A stretch of 64,000 nucleotides of DNA from positions 62,001-126,000 of the forward strand of contig NZ_NHSJ01000034.1 of NCBI RefSeq assembly GCF_002937075.1, written 5' to 3'. Both the position numbers and the translations under genes were made by a program. A model generated the notes under the pieces. That model ran no database searches. It was not told the DNA's origin and saw only the letters and a list, made by a program, of their open reading frames with translations. This DNA comes from Rhodoblastus sphagnicola. Its GTDB lineage: Bacteria; Pseudomonadota; Alphaproteobacteria; Rhizobiales; Beijerinckiaceae. Below, piece by piece: positions 44,232-52,734 of this stretch. How positions within the stretch are numbered: position 1 is the first letter of the stretch; every line of letters starts with the position of its first letter.

Positions 44232-45804
44232 CGCACACCTTCCTTTCCTCGTCGGCGATCAGCGCGCCTTGCCGTATTTCCGCATCGCCGCGCGTAAAAT
44301 GCTGGATCTCGCCGGACTTGACCTTTTCGAGATAGGTCTTGAACCAGGAAATGGCCGATTTCTCGATGAATTCATGGGCGAATTCATCCACCGGCTCGAT
44401 GCCGGCCTTGAGCAGGTCGTTCTTCGGGCAGCCGCCGATCTTGGCCACGAACACCGCATGGCAGTCGTTGATGGCGCGGATCACCGTCTCCAGCGCGGTA
44501 TCGTCGCCAAAACCGCCCTGGCAATAGAGATCGACGCGGCGATGGCCGACGAATTTCGAGCCGGCGGCCGAGAGTTCGTAAATCTGGAACTCCTTGGCGT
44601 GACCGAAATGCTCGTTGATCAGACCGGACCCCTTGGTGGCGACGGCGGCCAGCACCTTGATGTCGCTGGTCTCATCCGCCAGCGCGGCCAACTCCTCGTT
44701 CTTGGCCTCGACCTTGGCCTGACGCTCCTGCTCGACCACGGCCTGATAGGCCTTGCGCGCTTCGAGATCGTAATTGACCTCCATGTCCATGATCTTGTCG
44801 GTGGTGAATTCCGCCGAGCGGTCCTCGCCCAGCAGGCCCACGGCGTCGGCGCGACACTGGCGGCAATGCCGCATCATGTTCATCTCGCCTTCGCAGGAGT
44901 CCTGCAAGGCCTTCAACTCCTGCGCCGACGGGCCGCGCTGTCCCGTGAGGCCGAACACCGTGCCATGCTCGGGGGCCGAGATCAGCGGCATGATGTTATG
45001 CAGGAAGGCGCCGCGCGACTTCACCGCCTTGTTGACCTCGACGAGATGCTGGTCGTTGACGCCAGGGATCATCACCGAATTGACCTTGCACAGGATGCCG
45101 CGCTCGGTCAGCATTTCCAGGCCGCGCAACTGGTGCTCGGACAGGATGCGCGCCGCCTCGATGCCTTCGATGCGTTTGTGCTTGTAGAAGATCCACGGAT
45201 AGATTTTCGCGCCGACTTCGGGATCGACCATGTTGATGGTGATGGTGACGTGATCGACATTATATTTGGCGATCGTGTCGATATGCTCCGGCAAGGCCAG
45301 ACCATTGGTGGACAAGCAGAGTTTGATGTCCGGCGCCATTTGCGAGATCAGTTCAAACGTCTTGAACGTCTTGGCGGGATTGGCGAGCGGATCGCCCGGC
45401 CCGGCTATGCCGAGCACGGTCATCTGGGGAATGGTCGAGGCCACCGCCACCACCTTCTTGGCCGCCTGTTCCGGCGTCAGCCGCTCGGAGACGACGCCGG
45501 GGCGCGATTCATTGGCGCAATCATATTTGCGGTTGCAGTAATTGCACTGGATGTTGCAAGCCGGCGCCACGGCGACGTGCATGCGGGCGAAATGGTGATG
45601 CGCCTCTTCCGAATAGCAGGGATGGTTCTTGACCTTCTCCCAGATTTCCGGCGGCAACTCGCTTTCGCCGGCCGACGAGCCGCAGCTCGACTTGCCCGAA
45701 CCGCTGGACGTGCCGCAGCCTTTGTGCTCCGCGACCTGTTGCATGATCGCGTCCATATCCACGCTTTCCGACGTTACCGCCTCATGATGCGCCGTTGATT
45801 CCAT
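44221..45804 (-). CDS. nifB: FeMo-cofactor biosynthesis radical SAM protein NifB
   Basis: NifB fuses 4Fe-4S clusters and inserts carbide to form NifB-co. The 527-residue protein has the radical SAM motif in [10 protein letters not shown] (C83, C87, C90), [15 protein letters not shown] and a C-terminal NifX-like domain starting near [19 protein letters not shown] 45804 has GAGAGG upstream. It heads a long operon with a sigma-54 promoter and a NifA site. Confidence 0.97.
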   Translation of the reverse strand: MESTAHHEAVTSESVDMDAIMQQVAEHKGCGTSSGSGKSSCGSSAGESELPPEIWEKVKNHPCYSEEAHHHFARMHVAVAPACNIQCNYCNRKYDCANESRPGVVSERLTPEQAAKKVVAVASTIPQMTVLGIAGPGDPLANPAKTFKTFELISQMAPDIKLCLSTNGLALPEHIDTIAKYNVDHVTITINMVDPEVGAKIYPWIFYKHKRIEGIEAARILSEHQLRGLEMLTERGILCKVNSVMIPGVNDQHLVEVNKAVKSRGAFLHNIMPLISAPEHGTVFGLTGQRGPSAQELKALQDSCEGEMNMMRHCRQCRADAVGLLGEDRSAEFTTDKIMDMEVNYDLEARKAYQAVVEQERQAKVEAKNEELAALADETSDIKVLAAVATKGSGLINEHFGHAKEFQIYELSAAGSKFVGHRRVDLYCQGGFGDDTALETVIRAINDCHAVFVAKIGGCPKNDLLKAGIEPVDEFAHEFIEKSAISWFKTYLEKVKSGEIQHFTRGDAEIRQGALIADEERKVCDGV

Positions 45805-45843
45805 GATCGAGCCTCTCAAGCGATTTCAAGTTGGGGAGAAGGT

Positions 45844-45859
45844 AGCAAGGCGCGCGCCA
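45844..45859 (-). promoter_or_regulatory. Sigma-54 promoter of the nifB operon
   Basis: The minus strand reads TGGCGC-N5-TTGCT, 40 bases before the nifB start, with correct GG-N10-GC spacing. Confidence 0.85.
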
Positions 45860-45961
45860 GAGGCCACGAGGCCATTTTTACGTTTTAAAACAATATTATG
45901 TTTGAACTTTGCGCATTGCATTGTCGTAGAGGGAACAGGGATTCAGGTGGGATTTTCGACC

Positions 45962-45977
45962 TGTTGGAAAACTGACA
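45962..45977 (-). promoter_or_regulatory. NifA upstream activator sequence of nifB
   Basis: TGTTGGAAAACTGACA fits TGT-N10-ACA and lies about 103 bases upstream of the -24 element, the usual distance for NifA activation. The rest of the 386-base gap between nifB and the SIR2-like gene shows no gene. Confidence 0.8.
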
Positions 45978-46135
45978 ATGAGACAGACCTGCCCCTCGCC
46001 CCGCTTTGCGCGCTGCTGTTCGGTTAAGCGATGATGGTTTTGTATTCCGACGCCACAAAACCGCGAACGTCGGTCCCGGCCATGACGACCCAAGATTGAA
46101 GCGCTCTCGATTCGCTTTCCTGTCGGCCCGCCATG

Positions 46136-46160
46136 AAAAAAAGGGAGCCCGAAGGCCCCC
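46136..46160 (-). terminator. Terminator of the iscA-nfu-...-SIR2 operon
   Basis: On the minus strand GGGGGCC-TTCG-GGCTCCC is followed by seven T residues, 31 bases after the stop of the SIR2-like gene. Confidence 0.88.
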
Positions 46161-46190
46161 CTGAGTTTGCGCCGCAAGCAAGAAAGCAAA

Positions 46191-47075
46191 TTACCCGATA
46201 ATGATCTCGCAGGCCCGCGCCAGCGGGATCGCCAGCGGAACGATGCCTTCAGCCGCGAAGAAACGCCGTTCGTTCAGCGTCAAGACCTGGTCCGGCTCGA
46301 TCAATGCGTAATGCGGCGGCGCCGAGCGCTTGGAGACCTGCCGCGCGTAGGTGCGCAGCATCTGGTCGTGGAAGCGGCAGCCGATGAAGAGAAAGCCTCT
46401 GTTGGCGCGGCGGTCGAGCACCGCTTCCGGGATCGGCGTCTGGATGTCGATCTCGGTGAGCACCTCGACATAATCCGCGTCCGAAATCAGATAGTGCTTG
46501 GCCGGCGCCACGCAGCCATGCGGCTTGTAGAGCAGCGTCTTCCAGCCGGAAGCGTCGGCGGCCTTGGCGGCGGCGCCGGTGGACTCATAGAAGCGATACC
46601 AGCGGTCCTCGCCGATGCCGGCGCGAGAAATGCCCTGAACCTCGCCCCAGCCCTGCTTGTCGGCGAGCGCGTTGCGCATGGCGGAATCGTACCAGGTGTC
46701 CACGATCATCGGCAGGCCGAGCGTGGCGAGATAGTTTTGCAACGGCGCGGGCGTCACCGGCGCGGAAAAGGCTTCCGTCATGAAGGCGACCAAGGTCGGC
46801 CGCAGCTTGTTGCTTTCGATATATTGCGCGGCGGCCCAGGCGTTGCCGCGGGCGCGCTTGGGCAGCGACACCTTTTTGGCGAAGAACGCCGCCAGGCCCT
46901 CGGGATCGAGCGGAATGGCGGGATTGGACATTCCGACCACGGCGGGGCCGAGATAGGGGACAATGTCGCCGGCGCGCAGCCGCGCCGCGATTTCGCCCAA
47001 GGTCTTTTCGGCCTCGACGCCGAAAAGGATGTCCTCGTCGGACAGGGCGTCGGAAAGCAGCGCGGCTGACGTCAT
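46191..47075 (-). CDS. SIR2-like domain protein in a nif operon
   Basis: The 294-residue protein resembles the SIR2_2-type fold: GDIVPYLGPAVVGMSNP near residue 35 in place of the usual GAG motif, LPMIVDTWYDSAM, the conserved histidine in YKPHGCVAPAKHYLISDADY, and GFLFIGCRFHDQMLRTYAR near the C-terminus. The altered glycine motif questions NAD+ hydrolysis. GGGGAGG precedes ATG 47075, two bases after the nifT stop. A nitrogenase-linked NAD-sensing role is only an inference. Confidence 0.8.
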   Translation of the reverse strand: MTSAALLSDALSDEDILFGVEAEKTLGEIAARLRAGDIVPYLGPAVVGMSNPAIPLDPEGLAAFFAKKVSLPKRARGNAWAAAQYIESNKLRPTLVAFMTEAFSAPVTPAPLQNYLATLGLPMIVDTWYDSAMRNALADKQGWGEVQGISRAGIGEDRWYRFYESTGAAAKAADASGWKTLLYKPHGCVAPAKHYLISDADYVEVLTEIDIQTPIPEAVLDRRANRGFLFIGCRFHDQMLRTYARQVSKRSAPPHYALIEPDQVLTLNERRFFAAEGIVPLAIPLARACEIIIG

Positions 47076-47077
47076 GA

Positions 47078-47293
47078 TCAATCCTCCCCGCTGCGCTTCT
47101 TGGCCTCGACCGTGATCGGCAGGCGGGTGTCGGCGGCCATTTCCGGCAGATCGAGCACCCAGCCGTTGGCGATCTTGATCCAGCCGCCCCACAGCGTTTC
47201 GTGTTCCTGCTCGACGATCGGCTCCTCCAGATCCTTCTTGGGAACATAGATCGACAGCCCGACCTCGGGGGATCGGCGGATCATGACTTTCAT
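47078..47293 (-). CDS. nifT: Nitrogen fixation protein NifT (FixU)
   Basis: The 71-residue protein matches NifT: MKVMIRRSPEVGLSIYVPKK, EETLWGGWIKIANGW-like HETLWGGWIKIANGWVLDLP and a C-terminal lysine-rich tail. Its function is unknown, although it is conserved next to nif genes. Confidence 0.94.
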   Translation of the reverse strand: MKVMIRRSPEVGLSIYVPKKDLEEPIVEQEHETLWGGWIKIANGWVLDLPEMAADTRLPITVEAKKRSGED

Positions 47294-47357
47294 AAGAAAA
47301 ACCTCAAGGTGGGGGAGTTTACGCCGGCGACGGACGCCGGCGCGGGGTCGCGAAGGC

Positions 47358-47552
47358 TCAGACCTTCACGCAGGTGTTGGGCACGGGGCAGACTTCGTCG
47401 CACTTGGCGGTGTCATAGTGACCTTCGCATTCCGTGCACTTCTTGGGATCGATGACAAAGGCGTCGCCCTTCATCGAGATCGCCGCATTGGGGCACTCGA
47501 ATTCGCAGGCCGAGCAGCCGGTGCATTGCGAAGCGATGATTTTATACGTCAT
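47358..47552 (-). CDS. 2[4Fe-4S] ferredoxin, second nif copy
   Basis: The 64-residue protein has [12 protein letters not shown] and [18 protein letters not shown], closely related to FdxN at 44010. It lies between nifW and nifT. It is a low-potential electron carrier; two near-duplicates may serve different partners. Confidence 0.92.
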   Translation of the reverse strand: MTYKIIASQCTGCSACEFECPNAAISMKGDAFVIDPKKCTECEGHYDTAKCDEVCPVPNTCVKV

Positions 47553-47706
47553 GAACTTCTCTCCTCGTTCAGCCGCGTGCGGCTGAGTTTTTACGCTCCC
47601 AAGCCTCGCAAGGCCCGTGCCATCGGTTTCGCGGCGACCCCCGCGCCTCGCGCGGCGATAATTGCGCGCTTCGCAACGCTGAGCGTTGCGAAGCCGACAG
47701 CTTGCG

Positions 47707-48057
47707 TCAAACCACGGTCAACGAGGACAGCGGCACGAAAGCGTTGTCCGGCTTGGGCTCATCGGTTTTTGGGGCGACCGCGTCCTTGTGCACCTTGAAC
47801 AAGCGCTGCTCGATCGGCGTGCTCTCGACGAAATCCTGATAGGCCAGGGCGAGATGTTCCGCGCACAAAACCTTGATCTCGTCGTCGCCCTTGCCCTCGA
47901 AGGCGCCGTCGAGTTCGAGGCCCCTCAGGTACTGGCCCATGCGGCGCATGATGTGCAGGCGCGACACCCGCACCACCGCCGGATCGAAATCGACGCCGAG
48001 AAAAGTGAAGAAATCCTCCGCCGAGGACAGGCGGTTCAGGTCATCCAGCGCGCTCAT
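47707..48057 (-). CDS. nifW: Nitrogenase-stabilising protein NifW
   Basis: The 116-residue protein has [34 protein letters not shown] and [20 protein letters not shown], the NifW pattern. It binds the MoFe protein and protects against oxygen. The ATG at 48057 overlaps the end of cysE. Confidence 0.95.
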   Translation of the reverse strand: MSALDDLNRLSSAEDFFTFLGVDFDPAVVRVSRLHIMRRMGQYLRGLELDGAFEGKGDDEIKVLCAEHLALAYQDFVESTPIEQRLFKVHKDAVAPKTDEPKPDNAFVPLSSLTVV

Positions 48058-48790
48058 CGTCAAACCTTTCTTCTTCCAGTTGCTCGTGTTCGTTTTTTTT
48101 GCCGCGGGCCTGCATGTGGTTGAGCCGGGCTTCCAGGAACGCCACGCGGTCGAGCAGCAGCGACAGCACTTCGCCGACCGGGTCCGGTATGAGGTGATGA
48201 TCGAGATTGACCCGGCCGGAGCCGATGGCGCGACGGTCCAGCGCGCGCACGATGCGGGCGGGAATGCCCACCGCCGTCACGCCCGGTGGCACCTCCTCCA
48301 CCACCACCGAATTGGCGCCGATGCGCGCGCCCGCGCCGACCTTGATCGGCCCAAGGATTTTGGCGCCGGCGCCGACGAGCACGCCGTCGCCCAGCGTCGG
48401 ATGGCGCTTGCCCGGCGTCCAGCTGACGCCGCCCAAGGTCACGCCATGATAGAGCGTGACGCCGTCGCCGACCTCCGCCGTCTCGCCGATCACGACGCCC
48501 GCGCCATGATCGATGAAAAACTCCTGGCCGATGGTCGCGCCGGGATGAATGTCCACATTGGTGAGCAGACGGCAGATCCAGGACAGAAACCGCGCCGGAA
48601 ATTTCGCGCCGCGCCGCCAGAGTTGGTGCGCGAGCCGATGCCAGATGATGGCGTGGACGCCGGGATAGGTCAGCAGGATTTCAAAGGCATTGCGCGCAGC
48701 GGGGTCGCGCGCCTTGACGCAGGCGATGTCGTCGCGCCACAGCCTCCAGAGACCGGCGGGGCGCGCTTCCGCCGCGTTTGCAGCGGGCAT
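48041..48790 (-). CDS. cysE: Serine O-acetyltransferase, nif-linked (NifP)
   Basis: It makes O-acetylserine for cysteine synthesis, raising sulfur supply for Fe-S clusters. The 249-residue protein shows hexapeptide repeats ([55 protein letters not shown]). It lacks the long N-terminal domain of enterobacterial CysE, as in NifP/EpsC. The start is ATG 48790; GTG 48808 is the alternative. It overlaps nifW. Confidence 0.92.
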   Translation of the reverse strand: MPAANAAEARPAGLWRLWRDDIACVKARDPAARNAFEILLTYPGVHAIIWHRLAHQLWRRGAKFPARFLSWICRLLTNVDIHPGATIGQEFFIDHGAGVVIGETAEVGDGVTLYHGVTLGGVSWTPGKRHPTLGDGVLVGAGAKILGPIKVGAGARIGANSVVVEEVPPGVTAVGIPARIVRALDRRAIGSGRVNLDHHLIPDPVGEVLSLLLDRVAFLEARLNHMQARGKKNEHEQLEEERFDDERAG

Positions 48791-48816
48791 GGTCGCGCGC
48801 TCCGTCACGGCGAAAC

Positions 48817-49116
48817 TCAGTGTCCGCCGCGCTTGAAGCCGGTGGGCGCGGGAACGACGCGCACGAGTTCGCCGAGCTTTTCCACGATGCGGCTCTGGAT
48901 GCCTTCGAGCGTGGCGCTGGCCAGGCTACAGAACATGCAGGCGCCCGTCAGCTTGACATTGACGGTCTTGCCCTCGATCGACAGCAATTCGCAATCGCCG
49001 CCATCGCGCTTCAGCGCCGGGCGGATTTCCTCGATCGCCTCGCGCACGAGTTGCTCGCGACGGTCTTCGACGGTGACGGGCGCGTCGGCGACGACGGTTC
49101 CGGTATGCATGGTCAT
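48817..49116 (-). CDS. NifU C-terminal (Nfu) domain protein
   Basis: The 99-residue protein contains [39 protein letters not shown] with the C-x2-C pair, and [10 protein letters not shown]. It is a scaffold or carrier for [4Fe-4S] clusters. The full NifU with its N-terminal scaffold is absent; this single domain probably works with the adjacent IscA. The start codon could be any of three close ATGs; 49116 fits the AGAGGGG spacing. Confidence 0.9.
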   Translation of the reverse strand: MTMHTGTVVADAPVTVEDRREQLVREAIEEIRPALKRDGGDCELLSIEGKTVNVKLTGACMFCSLASATLEGIQSRIVEKLGELVRVVPAPTGFKRGGH

Positions 49117-49139
49117 GGTCATCCCCTCTTGAAATAAAA

Positions 49140-49460
49140 TCAACCGAAGCTCTTGCCGCAGGAGCAGGCGTGGGAGGCGTTGGGATTGTCGAAGGTGAAG
49201 CCGGCGCCTTCGATGGCGACGACGAAATCGATCGTGGTGCCGGCCAGCAGCGGCAGGCTGTCATGCTCGACGAAGACCTTTACGCCGTCGCGCTCGACCA
49301 CCTCGTCATCCTCTTCGGCGGCCCGCGCCAGACCCATCAGATATTTGTTGCCGGCGCAGCCGCCGGTCTCGATCTTGAGCCGCAGACCCTGCACCGGCTC
49401 GGGCGCCGAGGCAATCGCGTTGCGCACGGCGTCAAGCGCGCTGTCGGTGAGATGGATCAT
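49140..49460 (-). CDS. A-type iron-sulfur carrier (IscA/HesB family), nfu operon
   Basis: The 106-residue protein has KIETGGCAGNKYLMG and HACSCGKSFG, the standard three cysteines. It heads the iscA-nfu-cysE-nifW-fdx-nifT-SIR2 operon, with GGAGG before ATG 49460 and a sigma-54 promoter and NifA site upstream. Confidence 0.92.
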   Translation of the reverse strand: MIHLTDSALDAVRNAIASAPEPVQGLRLKIETGGCAGNKYLMGLARAAEEDDEVVERDGVKVFVEHDSLPLLAGTTIDFVVAIEGAGFTFDNPNASHACSCGKSFG

Positions 49461-49498
49461 CGTTTCCTCCGTCCAGAGAAGCCTTTGCACAACAAGAA

Positions 49499-49514
49499 TG
49501 CAAAAGCCGCGCCA
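49499..49514 (-). promoter_or_regulatory. Sigma-54 promoter of the iscA-nfu operon
   Basis: The minus strand reads TGGCGC-N5-TTGCA, giving a start near 49487. The promoter lies within the hairpin that ends the upstream AAA gene. Confidence 0.87.
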
Positions 49515-49528
49515 GGGACGCGGCTTTT
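49502..49528 (-). terminator. Hairpin terminator of the AAA+ ATPase gene overlapping a sigma-54 promoter
   Basis: AAAAGCCGCG and CGCGGCTTTT form a perfect ten-base-pair stem with a seven-base loop, ending in TTTT on the minus strand. It lies 76 bases after the ATPase stop and shares bases with the sigma-54 promoter. Confidence 0.8.
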
Positions 49529-49563
49529 GTCACTCTCTTGATTTACATTGATATTTTTGAGCG

Positions 49564-49579
49564 TGTCGGCATCGCTACA
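49564..49579 (-). promoter_or_regulatory. NifA upstream activator sequence of the iscA-nfu operon
   Basis: TGTCGGCATCGCTACA fits TGT-N10-ACA and lies 50 bases upstream of the -24 element. Confidence 0.75.
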
Positions 49580-49603
49580 TCGATGATCCGACAAGGCGCC
49601 CAT

Positions 49604-51307
49604 TCACGAGGCGCCGGCCAGATCCAGCCCGCGAAACACCGCGCAGCGCTTGAACACGTCGAGATTGGCCGGCGTGTCGCGATGGCGACAATATTTCGCG
49701 ACCAGCTTTGACAGACCTTTGATGTCGCGGCCGCTCGTCTGGGGATAGAGGGTCGCCAATTGCCCGATCAGCTCGTCGCTCAGATCGAGCGCGAACTGCT
49801 CGGCCATCACGCCCCAGATGCGCTTGCGCGCCTCCTCGTCCGGCGCATGGAAGCGGATCAGCGCGATGCAGCGCGACACGATGGCCTCGTCAATGTCGTC
49901 GATGCGGTTGGTGGTGAGAAACAGCAGGCCATTGAAATATTCGAGCACGCGCAGGAACACGCCGACCACGGCGTTCATGGTCATGTCGTCCTGGCGGCGC
50001 TTGATATAGACGTCGGCCTCGTCGATCAGCATCACCGCGCCCCAGCGCTGCGCGCGCAACAGCGCCTCCTTGAGCGCGGTCTCCATCGCCGCGACATTGA
50101 GGCCGAGTTGGCCGGAATGAACGCGATAGAGCGGGCGCTTGACGATCTCGGAATAAACTTCCGCCGTCAGGGTCTTGCCGACGCCCGGCGGTCCCGCGCA
50201 CAAAACCGTGGTGCCGCCGGATTTGCCGGCGACAATGTCGTCCATCAACACGTCCATTTCGGCGGTGAGGATGTCGATCAGGTCGGTCTGCTCCTCCGGC
50301 AGCACCAGCTTCTGCTTGAGGTCGGGCTGGTAGGCGTAGGGCGTCAAATCCTCGACATGAACCCAGACATAATGATGCAGGTCGAGGTGGAACATCAGGA
50401 TGAACGGATGCACCGGAATTTTCCGGAACAAATCCTTGCCCTTGGCGGCGTTGGCGGCGGCGACCTCGTCCTCCGCGTCATAAGCATTGCTCTTGGCGGC
50501 CTTGCGCAGGTAATTGCCGAGCAGGTCGCCGGTCAATTCCAGCGTGAGGGCGCGGTTGGCCAGCAGGCTCTCGTCGTTCACCAACCGCGCGGGATTGCCG
50601 CCCGAAGACAGGATCACGCTGTCCTTGCGCGCCCAATCGGTGTTGCGATGGGTGGAGGCCGGGTCTTCAGCGAAAAAGCCGAGGCCGACGCCGGAAAACT
50701 GCGCGCCGTAATGCGCGCGCCATTCGAAATATCTGTCCACATTGGCGTCATAGGCCGCGACCAGTTCCGGCGTCTCGTGGACAAATCCCTTGGCGGCCAG
50801 AATTTCCGCGACGGTGCGGCCCTCGACGTCGCCGGCGGAAATCCGCACTTGCGCCGCCACCAACTCGCCCTTTGAATTGGCCTTCAACTCGACCAGGATG
50901 CGGCCGGTCTCGTCATTGTTCTGCGGCGTATAGTCGATGCGCGCCACCACGTAAGGCAGTGGACGCCCGCGTGCGTTGAGCGTGAACAGCCAGCCGCGCT
51001 GGGCGTCCTCCATCAGAAAACTCGCCAGCGCTGGGACCAAAGCCTCCAGGTCGTCGGCGGCGAAACGGGGACCGGCGCCGGAAAAGGCGCGGCGCAAAGT
51101 GGAAATCTGCGCCCGCTGGTTCAGCATGGCCGGCCCGGCCTCGCCATAGAGCGCGTGCAGGCGATCGACCTGCGGCGTCGAAAGATCGTGGAAGGAGACC
51201 TCGACCTTGTCGCCGAACAGCAATTGCTGTTTCAGCGAGTCGAGTTCCGGGAAATCCTTGGCGAGGGCCTCCACGAAAGGCCGTGCAATGTGAATTTTGA
51301 CGCTCAT
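49604..51307 (-). CDS. AAA+ ATPase with unknown N-terminal domain, nif island
   Basis: The 567-residue protein has a C-terminal AAA+ module: Walker A GPPGVGKT (about residues 372-379), Walker B VMLIDEAD, sensor 1 in FLTTNRIDDIDEA and an arginine finger region EAIVSRCIALIRF. The N-terminal 330 residues match no domain known to me and contain YTPQNNDETGRILVELKANS. AAA+ proteins of this size remodel protein complexes, so a nitrogenase-remodelling role is conceivable but unproven. It is divergent from a sigma-54-driven unknown gene. Confidence 0.85.
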   Translation of the reverse strand: MSVKIHIARPFVEALAKDFPELDSLKQQLLFGDKVEVSFHDLSTPQVDRLHALYGEAGPAMLNQRAQISTLRRAFSGAGPRFAADDLEALVPALASFLMEDAQRGWLFTLNARGRPLPYVVARIDYTPQNNDETGRILVELKANSKGELVAAQVRISAGDVEGRTVAEILAAKGFVHETPELVAAYDANVDRYFEWRAHYGAQFSGVGLGFFAEDPASTHRNTDWARKDSVILSSGGNPARLVNDESLLANRALTLELTGDLLGNYLRKAAKSNAYDAEDEVAAANAAKGKDLFRKIPVHPFILMFHLDLHHYVWVHVEDLTPYAYQPDLKQKLVLPEEQTDLIDILTAEMDVLMDDIVAGKSGGTTVLCAGPPGVGKTLTAEVYSEIVKRPLYRVHSGQLGLNVAAMETALKEALLRAQRWGAVMLIDEADVYIKRRQDDMTMNAVVGVFLRVLEYFNGLLFLTTNRIDDIDEAIVSRCIALIRFHAPDEEARKRIWGVMAEQFALDLSDELIGQLATLYPQTSGRDIKGLSKLVAKYCRHRDTPANLDVFKRCAVFRGLDLAGAS

Positions 51308-51383
51308 GTCGCCTTCCGTTCACCGTTTCAATCCGGTTTTGCGACAAGCAGGGAACAGGCCAGACATTTTGTGGCGAAAATTT

Positions 51384-51399
51384 CGGCAGACCATTTGCA
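51384..51399 (+). promoter_or_regulatory. Sigma-54 promoter of the unknown gene at 51448
   Basis: CGGCAG-N5-TTGCA has correct -24 GG and -12 GC. The predicted start near 51411 leaves a 37-base leader. A TGT-N10-TCA near 51307 is one mismatch away from the NifA consensus. Confidence 0.7.
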
Positions 51400-51447
51400 T
51401 GAGCCTGGGCGGCGCGACGACGCGCAAAGATTTTAGCGGAGAATGAG

Positions 51448-52035
51448 ATGACTTTTGAAACGACCGCCCTCGCCGGCCTCGAACAGGAAGGCCGTCTGGT
51501 CGACGCCGTTTACAAGGGCGCCAGCGACAAGGAGGGCTACCTCGCCTATCGCGGCGATTTCGCCCTGAAAATGCAGGAAGCCAAGGCCGACGAAAAGCGC
51601 CCGCCGGAATTCTGCCTGGAGCAGGGCCTCGCGCTGGTCAAGAACGGCGGCTCCACCATCGACGCTCTCGCCGGCTATATCCACGACATCGCCAATCTCA
51701 ACACGTTCAAGGATGTGATGGGTTCGCTGCTGTCGTCCTCCGGCAATTACATCATCTTCGCCGGCAATATCGATTTTTCCGACAAATATTCCGTCGCCTT
51801 CGGCGACGCCACCCTGACCGTGCTGCCGCTCGACGAATCCACGGTGTGGAAGGAACTGTCGGATCTCTCCGGCCTCGACAAGAACGATTTCAAAAAGCTC
51901 GACGGCGGCGGCAAGGTCCAGTTGATGCTCGACAAGGCCGGCGAGTCCAAATCCACCTACGAGCAGATTTCGTTCGAGGACTTTCTGAAAAAGGCCCTGC
52001 CCGTCCGCAACCGCAACGAGAACCGTCCGGTCTGA
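51448..52035 (+). CDS. Unknown protein with a predicted nif promoter
   Basis: The 195-residue soluble protein is not recognised. It has a helical N-terminal half (EGYLAYRGDFALKMQEAKAD, FCLEQGLALVKNGGSTIDAL) and an acidic, mixed C-terminal half (IIFAGNIDFSDKYSVAFGDA, then KSTYEQISFEDFLKKALPV). GGAG precedes ATG 51448. A sigma-54 promoter lies upstream and a strong terminator downstream, so it is a single-gene unit, transcribed divergently from the AAA+ ATPase. Confidence 0.78.
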   Translation: MTFETTALAGLEQEGRLVDAVYKGASDKEGYLAYRGDFALKMQEAKADEKRPPEFCLEQGLALVKNGGSTIDALAGYIHDIANLNTFKDVMGSLLSSSGNYIIFAGNIDFSDKYSVAFGDATLTVLPLDESTVWKELSDLSGLDKNDFKKLDGGGKVQLMLDKAGESKSTYEQISFEDFLKKALPVRNRNENRPV

Positions 52036-52058
52036 TTTTTCAGGCTCCGCGCATCGCG

Positions 52059-52090
52059 CCCTTTCGCGGGCAAACCGCGAAAGGGTTTTT
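52059..52090 (+). terminator. Rho-independent terminator
   Basis: The CCCTTTCGCG and CGCGAAAGGG arms are followed by five T residues, 24 bases after the stop of the unknown gene. Confidence 0.92.
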
Positions 52091-52101
52091 GTTTGCACGA
52101 T

Positions 52102-52236
52102 GCGTGGACCGCCCTCGTGCTTCGAGACAGCCGCCTGCCGGCGGCTTCCTCAGCATGAGGGCTAATGAGGGAAAGTCGCCCTCACCCTGAGGAGGCTCCG
52201 CAGGAGCCGTCTCGAAGGGCGAGGGCGGTCCACGCA
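52102..52236. repeat. Large intergenic inverted repeat (TTCGAGACGG type), copy 3
   Basis: GTGGACCGCCCTCGTGCTTC ... GAAGGGCGAGGGCGGTCCAC arms with nested hairpins, between convergent genes. It is the most symmetrical of the four copies. Confidence 0.85.
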
Positions 52237-52247
52237 TCTACGCAACC

Positions 52248-52637
52248 TCACACGTCCTCGTCCTCGTCCTCGATCAGCTTCAATCCGGTCACGCAAATAT
52301 CGCCGTCGATCACTTCGAGCGCGACCTTTTCCAGGCTGTCGCCCTTGCACGGCCCGGACGAACAGCGGCCGGTGCCGATCTCGAACAGCGAGCCATGCTT
52401 GCCGCACAGCAGGCGCTGGCCTGTGCCGTCGAGGAAATTATTGGCCTCCCAGTCGAGATGCACGCCGTGATGCGGGCATTTGTTGCGATAGCCGAACACC
52501 TGCTTGCCCCAGCGCACGATGATGATGGGGAAGGAGTCGGGTTCGCCTTGCTCGTTGATGATTCCGAGGTGAAACCCCTTGGCCTTCTGGCTGGGAATGT
52601 CGCTCAGCGCGCAAACGACATAGGCTTCCATGGACAT
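52248..52637 (-). CDS. Rieske [2Fe-2S] ferredoxin-like protein, second copy
   Basis: The 129-residue protein has RNKCPHHGVHLDW (C-x-H) and LLCGKHGSLFEI (C-x2-H), with a strongly acidic C-terminus (EDEDEDV). It is related to the Rieske protein at 37675 in size and layout. GGAG lies six bases before ATG 52637. A sigma-54-like site with one mismatch at the -24 GG lies 30 bases upstream. Confidence 0.9.
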   Translation of the reverse strand: MSMEAYVVCALSDIPSQKAKGFHLGIINEQGEPDSFPIIIVRWGKQVFGYRNKCPHHGVHLDWEANNFLDGTGQRLLCGKHGSLFEIGTGRCSSGPCKGDSLEKVALEVIDGDICVTGLKLIEDEDEDV

Positions 52638-52666
52638 GCGCAACTCCGTGTTATCAGCGCGATTCT

Positions 52667-52682
52667 AGCAAGATCCGCGCTA
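52667..52682 (-). promoter_or_regulatory. Weak sigma-54-like promoter before the second Rieske gene
   Basis: The minus strand reads TAGCGC-N5-TTGCT. The -12 element is perfect but the -24 GG is AG, so activity is uncertain. Confidence 0.4.
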
Positions 52683-52734
52683 TGCTGGCATGAAATTTGA
52701 AGCTTTTCGCCCGACTGTCGCACAGGAGAAAAAA

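Noticed and set aside
45803-46027. Plus-strand 74-codon frame in the nifB promoter region
   Set aside because: It covers the sigma-54 promoter and NifA site, has no ribosome binding site and unusual codon use.
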